Source: Deltaproteobacteria bacterium
GTDB taxonomy: Bacteria; Desulfobacterota; Desulfuromonadia; Geobacterales; Pseudopelobacteraceae
Length of the DNA stretch: 64,000 bases
Direction of reading: 5' to 3'
NCBI GenBank assembly: GCA_016182975.1
Contig: JACPFJ010000023.1
Span: 62,001 to 126,000, forward strand
In this document: in pieces, positions 44,906-52,727 of the stretch
Position numbering within the stretch: position 1 is the first letter of the stretch
Layout: each line of letters starts with the position of its first letter
Program-made: the position numbers and the translations under genes
Notes under the pieces: generated by a model
Database searches by the model: none
The model's input: the letters and a program-made list of their open reading frames with translations, nothing else
What the model was told of the DNA's origin: nothing

Positions 44906-45176
44906 TCTTTCTAGATAACCTAGATTATTAACTTCACCCTGTCAATCGAATTTATCCGGCGGCAAGGGCGGCTGGATGTAAAGATTGCATGCCGTAATCA
45001 AAATCCTTATCGTTTGACGGGTCTTTGTGGTATAGTTCTCGCATTCTTTTCAAATGCGCTTCTTGGCGCCCATGCCGCCGAATCGGCCTTTAATCCGGTG
45101 CGGACCATTTCCAGCGTTGTCTCAGGTGAATATTCGCCAGGGATATCATCCAGGCCTGTGAGGTGCTGAAATCAGA
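44906..45176. other. Intergenic region between the thi operon and the DTBS/DRTGG gene
   Basis: This gap holds the thi promoter on the minus strand and, presumably, the plus-strand promoter of the next gene. The best plus-strand -10 is TATAGT near 45032, with a poorly spaced TTGACG before it. No gene is seen. Confidence 0.5.
44917..44945 (-). promoter_or_regulatory. Sigma-70 promoter of the thi operon
   Basis: On the minus strand TTGACA (44945-44940) and TAGGTT (44922-44917) are 17 bases apart. Transcription would start just before the TPP aptamer, which supports the call. Confidence 0.65.
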
Positions 45177-46268
45177 ATGTGCAAGAAGATCTTCATCGCC
45201 GCCACCGGCCAGAACTGCGGCAAGACCACAGTCAGCCTGTCGCTGATGCACCTTGCGGCCAAAAAATACAAACGGGTCGGGTTCATGAAGCCGATCGGTC
45301 CAAAGTGCGTCGAATTCAACGGACATCTCGTCGACAAGGACGCCGCCATGTTCGCCAGCGTCTTTGGCGCTGAGGAGGATGTGGCGCTCATGTCCCCCAT
45401 GACACTGACTACAGGCACGACCTGCCGCTTCCTGGACGGGGAGGTCGATCTGGCCGCGCCCCGCAAGGCGATCCTGGCGGCTTGCGCGGAATTGGAGCGT
45501 AAATACGACTTCCTGATCATCGAGGGGGCCGGACATGGCGGCGTCGGCGCGGTGGTCGGGGCCAATAACGCCAAGGTAGCCAAGATGCTGGACGCCCCCG
45601 TGCTGATGGTTTCCGGCGGCGGCATCGGCAACGTGATCGATGCCGTTGAACTCAACCTGGCCCTGTACGAGCGTGAAAAGGCCGAGGTTAGGGTCATCAT
45701 GGCCAACAAGCTGGTAGCCGCCAAGCGGGAACACTCGCTAGGCTATCTCGGGAAGGCCTTTTCCGGCAGCGGCATCCTGGTAACCAGCGCCTTCGATTAT
45801 ACGCCCGTCCTGGCCGACCCGACCCTGCAGCACGTGGCCGACCTGCTCGGGTTGCCGCTGCGCGGCGATCAGAGCGAACGAAGCCGCATCTGCCACACCA
45901 TTCAACTTGGGGCGGCCTCATCCCAGAGGGTCATCGACAGCCTGGAGGACTCCACGCTCCTGATTGTCACCAGTTCCCGTGACGAGCTGCTGGTGACCGC
46001 CTCGTCGCTGCACCATATCCCGGAATTCAGAAGGCGGCTGGCAGGCATGGTCATTGCCGGACACGTAGCGGTCTCCGAGATCACCCAACGGATCATCGAC
46101 GACAGCAACATCCCCTATATCCGTATCGAGGAGACATCATCGGTGATATTCTCCCGTCTGAAGGAGCACGTCTCCAAGATCGGGCCGGATGATGAGGAAA
46201 AGATAGCACTGATCAACTCCATGGCCGAGCATTACATCGATTTCGCGGCTATCGACGCCATGCTCTGA
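45177..46268 (+). CDS. DTBS-like P-loop protein with DRTGG domain
   Basis: This 363-residue protein has an N-terminal dethiobiotin-synthetase-like ATPase domain with P-loop GQNCGKTT (11-18) and IIEGAGHGGVGAVVGANN (about 118-135). A DRTGG-like domain makes up the C-terminal part (about 215-330). The same two domains form the N-terminal part of long phosphotransacetylases, but the catalytic acetyltransferase domain is missing here. Such stand-alone proteins are thought to be regulatory or ATP-sensing; the function is not known. No biotin genes are nearby. Confidence 0.82.
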   Translation: MCKKIFIAATGQNCGKTTVSLSLMHLAAKKYKRVGFMKPIGPKCVEFNGHLVDKDAAMFASVFGAEEDVALMSPMTLTTGTTCRFLDGEVDLAAPRKAILAACAELERKYDFLIIEGAGHGGVGAVVGANNAKVAKMLDAPVLMVSGGGIGNVIDAVELNLALYEREKAEVRVIMANKLVAAKREHSLGYLGKAFSGSGILVTSAFDYTPVLADPTLQHVADLLGLPLRGDQSERSRICHTIQLGAASSQRVIDSLEDSTLLIVTSSRDELLVTASSLHHIPEFRRRLAGMVIAGHVAVSEITQRIIDDSNIPYIRIEETSSVIFSRLKEHVSKIGPDDEEKIALINSMAEHYIDFAAIDAML

Positions 46269-46311
46269 GATCCCCCTTAGCGGGTCAAGGGGAGAAAATG
46301 GCAAATTTTTC

Positions 46312-46340
46312 TTGACCTTACGTCTTTTTTGCTATTTATA
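46312..46340 (+). promoter_or_regulatory. Possible promoter of flbD-motA-motB
   Basis: TTGACC (46312-46317) is followed after 17 bases by TTTATA (46335-46340), about 30 bases before the flbD ATG. The match to sigma-70 is moderate, and a sigma-28 or sigma-54 site was not clear. Confidence 0.4.
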
Positions 46341-46370
46341 GGCAGATATTCGGTTTTCCAAGGTGACTGC

Positions 46371-46694
46371 ATGATTTTTCTAACTCGCATGGACAAACAG
46401 CAGATGTACATCAACCCCGACCACATCGTCAGTGTCGAAGAGACCCCCGACACCGTCATCACCCTCTTTAACGGCCATCACTTCATCGTACGGGAGCGGG
46501 CCGAGGTGATCATCGCCAGGATAGTAGCCTTCCGCGCCAGGGTCATCCGCCGTGCAGGGGTTCAGACGGGCAGAAAATACCTCGCCAGGCCCAAGCGGAG
46601 CCTGTTCGCCGAGGTTACGCGCGACCATGAGGGATCGTGTCCGGTTGGACGCGACAAACAGCTCCATGCGCCATTTCATGCCCAGGACCTCTAG
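46371..46694 (+). CDS. flbD: Flagellar protein FlbD
   Basis: FlbD is a small conserved flagellar protein usually encoded next to motA and motB. The N-terminal 60 residues are the family core: MIFLTRMDKQQMYINPDHI, then VEETPDTVITLFNG and ERAEVIIARI. The 107-residue product carries a basic C-terminal tail longer than usual. The ATG at 46371 is chosen because AAGGTG precedes it and the conserved domain starts there; a further upstream frame adds 14 residues. motA follows after three bases. Confidence 0.88.
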   Translation: MIFLTRMDKQQMYINPDHIVSVEETPDTVITLFNGHHFIVRERAEVIIARIVAFRARVIRRAGVQTGRKYLARPKRSLFAEVTRDHEGSCPVGRDKQLHAPFHAQDL

Positions 46695-46697
46695 CAG

Positions 46698-47444
46698 ATG
46701 GATATAGCGACCATAATAGGCATTGTCATGGGCTTCGGCGCCATCTTCGGCGGCGCCGCGCTCGAAGGTCTGCACATCACGGCACTTATCCAGCCAACCG
46801 CGGCCATGATCGTGCTCGGCGGCACCTTCGGCGCCACCTTCATCAGCTTCCCCCTCCCCGCCGTCATCAAGGCCTTCAAGGACTTCAAAATCGCCGTCCT
46901 CCCCCCCATGGTCGATCACGAGGCGGTGGTCAAGGACATCATCAACTACGCCACCAAGGCCCGCCGTAACGGCCTCATCTCCCTGGAGCAGGAGGCCCAG
47001 TCGGCCAAGGACCCCTTCATAAAGAAGGGGATCTCGCTGGTGGTGGACGGCATCGACCCCCAGAAGCTGCGGGAGACGCTGGAGGCCGACATCATGGCCT
47101 ACGAGGATCACGCCAAGCACTCGGTCGAGTTCTACGAGTGCGCCGGGGGGTATGCCCCCACGATTGGTATCATCGGCGCGGTACTCGGCCTGATCCACGT
47201 CATGAGCAACCTGTCCGATACCTCCAAGCTGGGGGCAGGCATCGCCGTGGCCTTCGTGGCCACCATCTACGGCCTGATGACCGCCAATATCATCTGTCTC
47301 CCTGTCGGCAGCAAGCTGAAGATCCGCATGAAGGAGGAGATCCTCCGGCGGGTCATGATCCTGGAGGGGCTGATCGCCATCCAGAACGGCGAGAATCCCC
47401 ACTTCATCGAGCAGAAGCTCAAGGCCTTCGTGGGCGGCCACTGA
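46698..47444 (+). CDS. motA: Flagellar motor stator protein MotA
   Basis: MotA is the stator subunit that couples proton flow to rotor torque. The 248-residue length and four transmembrane helices (about 1-20, 30-50, 148-168 and 178-200) are typical. The cytoplasmic loop (about 55-145) holds charged residues including RRNGLISLE and the KKGISLVVDG stretch. Family features near helix three are GYAPTIGIIGAVLGLIHVM. It lies between flbD and motB in one transcription unit, far from the main flg operon. Confidence 0.96.
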   Translation: MDIATIIGIVMGFGAIFGGAALEGLHITALIQPTAAMIVLGGTFGATFISFPLPAVIKAFKDFKIAVLPPMVDHEAVVKDIINYATKARRNGLISLEQEAQSAKDPFIKKGISLVVDGIDPQKLRETLEADIMAYEDHAKHSVEFYECAGGYAPTIGIIGAVLGLIHVMSNLSDTSKLGAGIAVAFVATIYGLMTANIICLPVGSKLKIRMKEEILRRVMILEGLIAIQNGENPHFIEQKLKAFVGGH

Positions 47445-47453
47445 TACCTTGCC

Positions 47454-48242
47454 ATGGCACTGAAAAGAGAACCTGAAAAACATGCCAATCACGAGCGCTG
47501 GCTCGTTTCCTACGCCGACTTCATCACCCTGCTGTTCGCCGTGTTCACCACCCTGTATGCCATGTCCCAGACCGACAAGAAGAAGGTCGAGGAGATCATG
47601 GAGTCGCTGCGGGATTCCTTCGGCTATTCAAAGGCCAGCGCCGCCCCGCGCATCAACGTGATCGAGTCGAGGGACATGCGCATCGTGCCCGCCATCAGGC
47701 CCGACATATCGATCTCGGCTCCCAGCCGAACCGGAGTGCGCGGCGGTCCCGCAAAATCCAGGGCGGAAGAAAAGGATTTCCGCCAGATCAAATCCTCCAT
47801 CGAGGCCTACCTGATCAAGCAGGGCGCCCAGAACAAGGTTTCCCTGACAATCACCCGCCGCGGCCTGATCGTCAGCCTCAAGGAGGCCGGCTTCTTCGAT
47901 TCCGGCCAGGCGCAGATAAAGCCGGAGGCTTACGAACTGATCAACACCATTGCCGAGGCCATGACCAAGTACAACAACCCGCTGCGGGTCGAGGGTCACA
48001 CCGACAACATCCCCATCAGTACCTCGCAGTTCCCCTCCAACTGGGAGCTTTCGGCCGCCCGCGCCACCAACGGCCTCAAGTATCTTCTTAAGCACTTCGA
48101 CGTCGATCCCGACAAAATATCGGCTACCGGTTACGGCGAATTCCGGCCGGTTTCCGAAAACACCACCCCGGATGGACGCGCCAAGAACCGGCGCGTCGAT
48201 CTGGTCATGCTCTCCGGCGAGGCCGAACGCGGCGAGCCGTGA
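47454..48242 (+). CDS. motB: Flagellar motor stator protein MotB
   Basis: MotB anchors the stator to peptidoglycan. The 262-residue protein has one N-terminal transmembrane helix (about 17-40) with the proton-binding Asp22 in SYADFITLLFAVF. A plug-like linker follows, then an OmpA-type domain (about 145-250) with the peptidoglycan-binding region VEGHTDNIPI and NWELSAARATN. It starts nine bases after motA. Sequence and context agree. Confidence 0.96.
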   Translation: MALKREPEKHANHERWLVSYADFITLLFAVFTTLYAMSQTDKKKVEEIMESLRDSFGYSKASAAPRINVIESRDMRIVPAIRPDISISAPSRTGVRGGPAKSRAEEKDFRQIKSSIEAYLIKQGAQNKVSLTITRRGLIVSLKEAGFFDSGQAQIKPEAYELINTIAEAMTKYNNPLRVEGHTDNIPISTSQFPSNWELSAARATNGLKYLLKHFDVDPDKISATGYGEFRPVSENTTPDGRAKNRRVDLVMLSGEAERGEP

Positions 48243-48460
48243 TCCCCCGAATTCCCCTTGTATTCCCCACCGATCCTCATGTTCACCAATGGGGACGGAT
48301 GCCTGCCGGGAACCGCGTATAATCGGTACAGGCTTTTTCATAGTTCACACCACTGCCTTTTTTCTCTTTCTCAAAATATCAGGCGACTTATTCTGTCACA
48401 CTCATCTGTTATGCTCCTCGCAACATACATACACGGGGGGGACATGACATGGAGGCTGTG

Positions 48461-48649
48461 ATGATCGCGGGGCTGGCGGTGGTGGCTGTCGGCGGGTACT
48501 ATTCGCTGCGGGATCTTCTGGATGACCTGGGGCTGGGAGCAAAAAGGGCAAAAAAGGGCAAGCGCGACAGCGGAAACTCAACTCTAGCCGGCAAGGGTGT
48601 CCTGACGGCGCAGGGACGGGTCAAGGAGATGGCGGGGATGAACGTTTGA
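48461..48649 (+). CDS. Small hypothetical protein with one membrane helix
   Basis: This 62-residue candidate begins MIAGLAVVAVGGYYSLRD, a likely transmembrane or signal-like helix, and continues as a basic tail. GGAGG five bases before ATG 48461 supports this start; an ATG 12 bases earlier is the alternative. Its last 66 bases overlap the 3' end of ttcA on the opposite strand. It may be real, but no family is recognised. Confidence 0.4.
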   Translation: MIAGLAVVAVGGYYSLRDLLDDLGLGAKRAKKGKRDSGNSTLAGKGVLTAQGRVKEMAGMNV

Positions 48650-49375
48650 GATCGCCTTCAGCAGGCTGCTCTTGACGTGCGGGATATCCTGCTCCAACTC
48701 CTTCAGCAGGCGTTTCATCCGCTTGCGCTGCAGGTCGGCGGTGCCGCAGACCGGGCAGCGGCAGCAGACCACCGGCAGGGCTGCCTGTTGCGAGAAGGCA
48801 ATGATGTCGGCCTCGGCCACGTACACCAGCGGCCGGATGACCGTGGTCACGCCGTTGTCGGCCAGCATGGAGGCCGACATCGCCTTGAGCGAGCCGACAA
48901 AGAACTGGTTCAGCAGCAGGGTCTCGATGAAGTCGTCAGCGTGGTGCCCCAGGGCCAGCTTGTTGCAGCCCAGTTCCTGGGCGGCGGTATAGAGTGCGCC
49001 ACGCTTGAACCGCGCGCAGATTGAGCAGTAGGACGAGCCTGGGCGGCGTTTTTCCTGGATGATGGCGTAGTGCTCGGTCGGCACCATGCGGCAGCTGAAG
49101 CCGTTGTCGCGCAGGAACCCCTCGATCACGGCAGTCTGGTAGCCGGGATACCCCGAATCGATGTTGACCGCCACGAGCTCGAACGAGATAGGCGCCCGCC
49201 GGCGCAGTTCCTCCAGGAGGAGCAGCAGCGTGTAGGAATCCTTCCCCCCCGAGACCGCCACCGCGATACGGTCCCCCTCCGCGATCAGGCCGAAGTCCGC
49301 AACCGCCCGGCCAACCTGGTGCCGTAGTTTTCTGAAGAGCGGATCGCCTTTAAGTTCATTCAACAGATTCGACAT
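48584..49375 (-). CDS. ttcA: TtcA-family tRNA 2-thiocytidine synthetase
   Basis: TtcA thiolates cytidine 32 of some tRNAs using a 4Fe-4S cluster and ATP. The 263-residue protein shows the PP-loop SGGKDS (about 43-48). It also shows the cysteine pair in SSYCSICARFKRGAL and a further pair in CCRCPVCGTADLQRKRMK, as expected for TtcA. GHHADDFIETLLLN is a further family motif. The 3' end overlaps a small plus-strand frame. Confidence 0.93.
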   Translation of the reverse strand: MSNLLNELKGDPLFRKLRHQVGRAVADFGLIAEGDRIAVAVSGGKDSYTLLLLLEELRRRAPISFELVAVNIDSGYPGYQTAVIEGFLRDNGFSCRMVPTEHYAIIQEKRRPGSSYCSICARFKRGALYTAAQELGCNKLALGHHADDFIETLLLNQFFVGSLKAMSASMLADNGVTTVIRPLVYVAEADIIAFSQQAALPVVCCRCPVCGTADLQRKRMKRLLKELEQDIPHVKSSLLKAISNVHPRHLLDPSLRRQDTLAG

Positions 49376-49400
49376 GTATTAACCTGAATCCTGCACACCT

Positions 49401-49548
49401 CACCACAGAGTCACAGAGGGCACAGAGAAAAGTTTTTTAGTTACAATGCATTGGAATGCATTTCACAGATTATGCTATTCACCCTTCTGGTGATGAGTCT
49501 ATATGAAAAACTCTGTGATTCCTCTGTGTTCTCTGTGACTCTGTGGTG
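49401..49548. repeat. CACAGAG-type long inverted repeat
   Basis: A 27-base left arm (49401-49427) reading CACCACAGAGTCACAGAG and onward matches the complement of the right arm (49522-49548) with two mismatches. The arms are about 95 bases apart. Inside lies a short palindrome, AATGCATT-GG-AATGCATT (49445-49462). It sits between ttcA and metX and resembles dispersed CACAGAG repeats seen in other environmental bacteria (family memory, not searched). Confidence 0.85.
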
Positions 49549-49565
49549 GAAGTGCGGTTATAGAT

Positions 49566-50681
49566 TTACCGGAACTCCCCGCGCTCCGCGCGGCCGAGAA
49601 ACGAACGCACCATGGGCGCAAAGGTCTCGTGCTCCAGCAGAAAGGCGTCATGGCCGTAGGCGGAGCGGATCAGATGGTATTCCGCAGGCCGGCCCAGCTC
49701 CCGCAGACAGTCGACCATCTCCTCGCACTGGTAGGGGGGATAGAGCCAATCGGAGCTGAAGGCAAAGAACTGGAGCGGCGCGGTGACCCGGCTGAAGGCC
49801 TCGGCCATGGACTCGTAGCCCCAGGCCACGTCGTACAGGTCCAGGGCCTTGGCCAGGTAGAGGAAGGAGTTGGCATCGAAACGGTCAACGAAGTTGTAGC
49901 CGTTGTAGGAGAGGTAACGCTCCACCTCGAACTGCCCGAAGAAGTCGAACTGGCCGTCCTTGGCGGAAAAGCGCCGGCCGAACTTGGCGTTCATCGACTC
50001 GTCCGACAGAAAGGTGATATGGCCGATGCCGCGGGCCAGGGCCAGTCCGTCCTTGGGGTTGTGCTTGTACTCCCCTTTGCGCCAGGTGGGATCGTTGAAG
50101 ATGGCCCAGCGGGCTACGGCGTTGAGGGAGATGGCCTGCGGCGATGGCCGCGGGGTGGCGGCCAGCACGATGGCCGAAGCAATGCTGTCGGGGTACTGGG
50201 TGGCCCACTCCAGGGCCTGCATCCCCCCCATGCTCCCCCCCATGACACAGTGCAGCCTTTCGATCCCGAGGGCATCCGTCAAGAGCTTCTGGGCGCGGAC
50301 CATGTCGCGCACGGTGATGACCGGAAAGGAAAGGTTGTAGCGCTTGCCGGTCCTGGGATTGATCGATGCGGGACCGGTGGAGCCGTAACATGAGCCGATC
50401 ACGTTGGAACAGATCACGAAGTAGCGGTCGGTGTCCAGGAGCCGGCCGGGCCCGACGATGGCGTCCCACCACCCGGGCTTGGCGTCCTCCGGTCTGCGCT
50501 TGCCTGCCAGGTGGGCATCGCCGGTCCAGGCGTGTTCCACCATGATGGCATTGGAGACGGTTTCGTTAAGCGTTCCGTAGCACTCGTAGACCAGCGTGAT
50601 CGGGGCCAGAATACGGCCGCTATCCAGCCGGATGCCCTTCTCGAAGGTTATGGAGTGTTCCGTGACGATGCCTACGGACAT
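49566..50681 (-). CDS. metX: Homoserine O-acetyltransferase
   Basis: MetX acylates homoserine in the first committed step of methionine synthesis. The 371-residue alpha/beta-hydrolase-fold protein has the nucleophile elbow GGSMGG near residue 146. Typical surroundings are [13 protein letters not shown] and SDWLYPPYQ, and the C-terminal catalytic His is probably in AYGHDAF. ATG 50681 lies immediately after the T-run of the riboswitch terminator, whose 3' arm supplies AAGGGG as ribosome binding site. Transcription is thus expected to fall when S-adenosylmethionine is high. Acetyl versus succinyl donor choice is not resolved here. Confidence 0.95.
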   Translation of the reverse strand: MSVGIVTEHSITFEKGIRLDSGRILAPITLVYECYGTLNETVSNAIMVEHAWTGDAHLAGKRRPEDAKPGWWDAIVGPGRLLDTDRYFVICSNVIGSCYGSTGPASINPRTGKRYNLSFPVITVRDMVRAQKLLTDALGIERLHCVMGGSMGGMQALEWATQYPDSIASAIVLAATPRPSPQAISLNAVARWAIFNDPTWRKGEYKHNPKDGLALARGIGHITFLSDESMNAKFGRRFSAKDGQFDFFGQFEVERYLSYNGYNFVDRFDANSFLYLAKALDLYDVAWGYESMAEAFSRVTAPLQFFAFSSDWLYPPYQCEEMVDCLRELGRPAEYHLIRSAYGHDAFLLEHETFAPMVRSFLGRAERGEFR

Positions 50682-50682
50682 G

Positions 50683-50718
50683 AAAAAGCCCCTTCTCAAA
50701 AAATGATGAAAAGGGGCT
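50683..50718 (-). terminator. SAM-riboswitch terminator overlapping the metX leader
   Basis: On the minus strand AGCCCCTT pairs with AAGGGGCT across an AT-rich loop and is followed by five T residues. The metX start codon begins directly after the T-run. Confidence 0.85.
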
Positions 50719-50742
50719 GAAACTAGACGTTCACAGCGCACC

Positions 50743-50838
50743 CCTCATCTTTGCCTTTCGGCAGGAATTAGCACCTGACGCCATTACTGACCGGTTGCTG
50801 TGGCTTCACAGGGCCTTTCCCTCCACCACTCTAGATAA
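50743..50838 (-). promoter_or_regulatory. SAM-I (S-box) riboswitch of metX
   Basis: The minus strand shows the S-box series TTATCTAGAG-GGTGGAGGGA, GGCCCTGTGAAGCC, CAGCAACCGG, GGTGCTAATTCCTGCC and AAAGATGAG, all in order. This is a complete SAM-I aptamer core, followed by a terminator. It should switch metX off when S-adenosylmethionine is plentiful. Confidence 0.95.
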
Positions 50839-50856
50839 GCAGGTTGTATGTCGTCG

Positions 50857-50885
50857 AGAATACGAGAGAAGCGGTCGCTTGTCAA
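50857..50885 (-). promoter_or_regulatory. Sigma-70 promoter of metX
   Basis: On the minus strand TTGACA (50885-50880) and TATTCT (50862-50857) have the ideal 17-base spacing. Its place just upstream of the SAM aptamer makes this a convincing promoter. Confidence 0.75.
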
Positions 50886-51006
50886 TAAATTATGCTCCCT
50901 GCGGGTGGGGAGCGTACTGCGGCAATTTATGTGGAAAATGGGGTGGGCATCTGCTATAAACAGCTCCGTGAAACCAGGGGTGTCAAGATGGCATGAGGAG
51001 GTTGGA

Positions 51007-51933
51007 ATGAAACGTTTGCTGTTGCTGCCACTATTGCTGCTGAGCTTTGGGTGCGCCCGGAACCACTTCAATGTCCCCGCGGAGAACTTCGCCGGCAAGG
51101 TGAAGGTTCTCGGCGTCGCGCCGATCATCGTCGATGCCGACTCCGACATCAGGCATCCGCAAAAGGACCTACTGATGCCCGTGCTAGCGGAGATGAACCG
51201 CCAACATGAGCAGCAACTCGTCCGCAAGCTCAAGGAAAGCGGCAACTTTTACACGGTGGCGCTCTTGGACGGCGATCCCCGGCGCATCTTCGGCGACCTG
51301 TTTTTCCGCCGCGAGAGGCGCGATGACGCCACCATCCAGTACAACAAATACTTCTGGAAGAGCGAGGAACTGCGGGATTACCTGCGCAGGAACCACCTGG
51401 ATGCGGTCATGCTGATCGTGGTCAGCGGCCTGGGCAGGACGGAAAGGATCTACGCCGACAACCTGCTCGCCTCCATGACCAGCGAGTACAACTACCTGAT
51501 CATGACAGCCCAGATCCTCGACGCCAACGGCACCATACTGTGGGAATACCCCAACTTCCGCCGCCGTCTCCTGACCTACTACCCCATGATCAACCTGCAG
51601 TATCCCGACTTCAGCGAGGCGGATGCCAATCTCTCCACCTCCGCCAACGTCAAGTTCAAGACCATCGAGGGGATCACGCGGGCCCTTGGCAAGAAGCGCA
51701 AGGACCTGCTGTTGCGGGAGACACAGGAATCCGAGGTCTACGGCAAGCAGTTCGACGAGATGGTCTCGCTCCTCAAATACGACCCTGACGGTAAGAAGAA
51801 GGAGACCCCGCCGCCAACGGAGAAATCGCCCAAGGCCCAGGAGATTAAGCCTTCACCCTTGGAACCCCCGGCTGCCGCGCCCGCCAGGCCACAGGCTGAC
51901 GAGCGCCTCCCCGCCAAAGGGGGCACCCCCTGA
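51007..51933 (+). CDS. Predicted lipoprotein of unknown function
   Basis: This 308-residue protein starts with a lipoprotein signal peptide (MKRLLLLPLLLLSFGC, Cys16) and has no other membrane segment. The middle part (about 25-260) looks globular with many charged residues. The C-terminal 45 residues are Pro/Ala/Lys-rich and probably disordered. The ATG at 51007 has GGAGG upstream; the longer frame upstream would mask the signal peptide. No domain was recognised. An intrinsic terminator follows. Confidence 0.75.
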   Translation: MKRLLLLPLLLLSFGCARNHFNVPAENFAGKVKVLGVAPIIVDADSDIRHPQKDLLMPVLAEMNRQHEQQLVRKLKESGNFYTVALLDGDPRRIFGDLFFRRERRDDATIQYNKYFWKSEELRDYLRRNHLDAVMLIVVSGLGRTERIYADNLLASMTSEYNYLIMTAQILDANGTILWEYPNFRRRLLTYYPMINLQYPDFSEADANLSTSANVKFKTIEGITRALGKKRKDLLLRETQESEVYGKQFDEMVSLLKYDPDGKKKETPPPTEKSPKAQEIKPSPLEPPAAAPARPQADERLPAKGGTP

Positions 51934-51962
51934 ACCGGGAAAATTCAAAGACCGCAGCAACG

Positions 51963-51998
51963 AAAGCGCCCTTCCGGTGATCCCGGAAGGGCGCTTTT
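51963..51998 (+). terminator. Terminator after the lipoprotein gene
   Basis: A 13-bp stem (AGCGCCCTTCCGG with its complement) has a 5-base loop and is followed by TTTTT. It sits between the lipoprotein gene and the converging cobI, so it may serve both. Confidence 0.88.
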
Positions 51999-52019
51999 TC
52001 ATGTGGTGAAGCACAATAC

Positions 52020-52727
52020 TTACGGTGAACACCTGACGATCATCAGCGACAGGTAATCCGGCGAATGGGCCGCGATCTCGGCATAATCGGTAAGCACCTT
52101 CTGCCGCCCGCTCCCGACCCGCTCGACAAACACGGCGCCCCGTTCGCGCCCCGTCCGCCGCAGCAGTTCCAGTATCTCCGCGAAGAGCGGCTTGACCTTG
52201 AGCAGCACCACCGTCTCGTGTCCGGCCAGGGCACTGGCGATCTTGTCCATGCCGGCGGTTGCCGGTATGACGATCATGCGTTCATCCCCCTCGGCCAGTG
52301 GGGTCAGGGCCTCGGCAGCCGAGGCATTCACGCTGGAGATGCCGGGGACGACCTCGACCGGGATCTGCGGGTAGGCTTCGCGGAAGATGCGCAGCAGGTA
52401 GATGAAGGTGGAGTAGAAAAGCGGGTCGCCGATGGTGATGAAGGCCACGTTCCGTCCCGCCTCGACGCGGGACGCGATCAGTGCGGCGGCGCCCTGCCAG
52501 GCGAAGAGCAGCCGGGTCTTGTCGGAGGTCATGGGGAACTGGTGGACGATGACCTCCTGGCGGGCCTCGTCCAGAAACTGCCGCACCGTCTCCAGGGCCA
52601 CGCTCGCCTCTGCAGGGTTGGATACCGGCGCCACGATCACATCCGCATCGCGCAGGATGCGTTCGGCCTTGCGCGTCAGCAGCTCCGGATCGCCGGGACC
52701 GACCCCTACCGCGTAGAAGCGGCCCAC
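52020..52727 (-). CDS. cobI: Precorrin-2 / cobalt-factor II C20-methyltransferase
   Basis: This enzyme (CobI, or CbiL in the anaerobic route) methylates C20 of the corrin ring precursor. The 235-residue tetrapyrrole methylase has the N-terminal YAVGVGPGDPELLTRKAERIL and the AdoMet-binding ITIGDPLFYSTFIYLL, the C20 subtype signature. PGISSVNASAA is also characteristic. The stop of the upstream cbiET is shared with its start region (one-base overlap at 52727). The anaerobic CbiL form is likely in this group, but this was not tested. Confidence 0.9.
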   Translation of the reverse strand: MGRFYAVGVGPGDPELLTRKAERILRDADVIVAPVSNPAEASVALETVRQFLDEARQEVIVHQFPMTSDKTRLLFAWQGAAALIASRVEAGRNVAFITIGDPLFYSTFIYLLRIFREAYPQIPVEVVPGISSVNASAAEALTPLAEGDERMIVIPATAGMDKIASALAGHETVVLLKVKPLFAEILELLRRTGRERGAVFVERVGSGRQKVLTDYAEIAAHSPDYLSLMIVRCSP

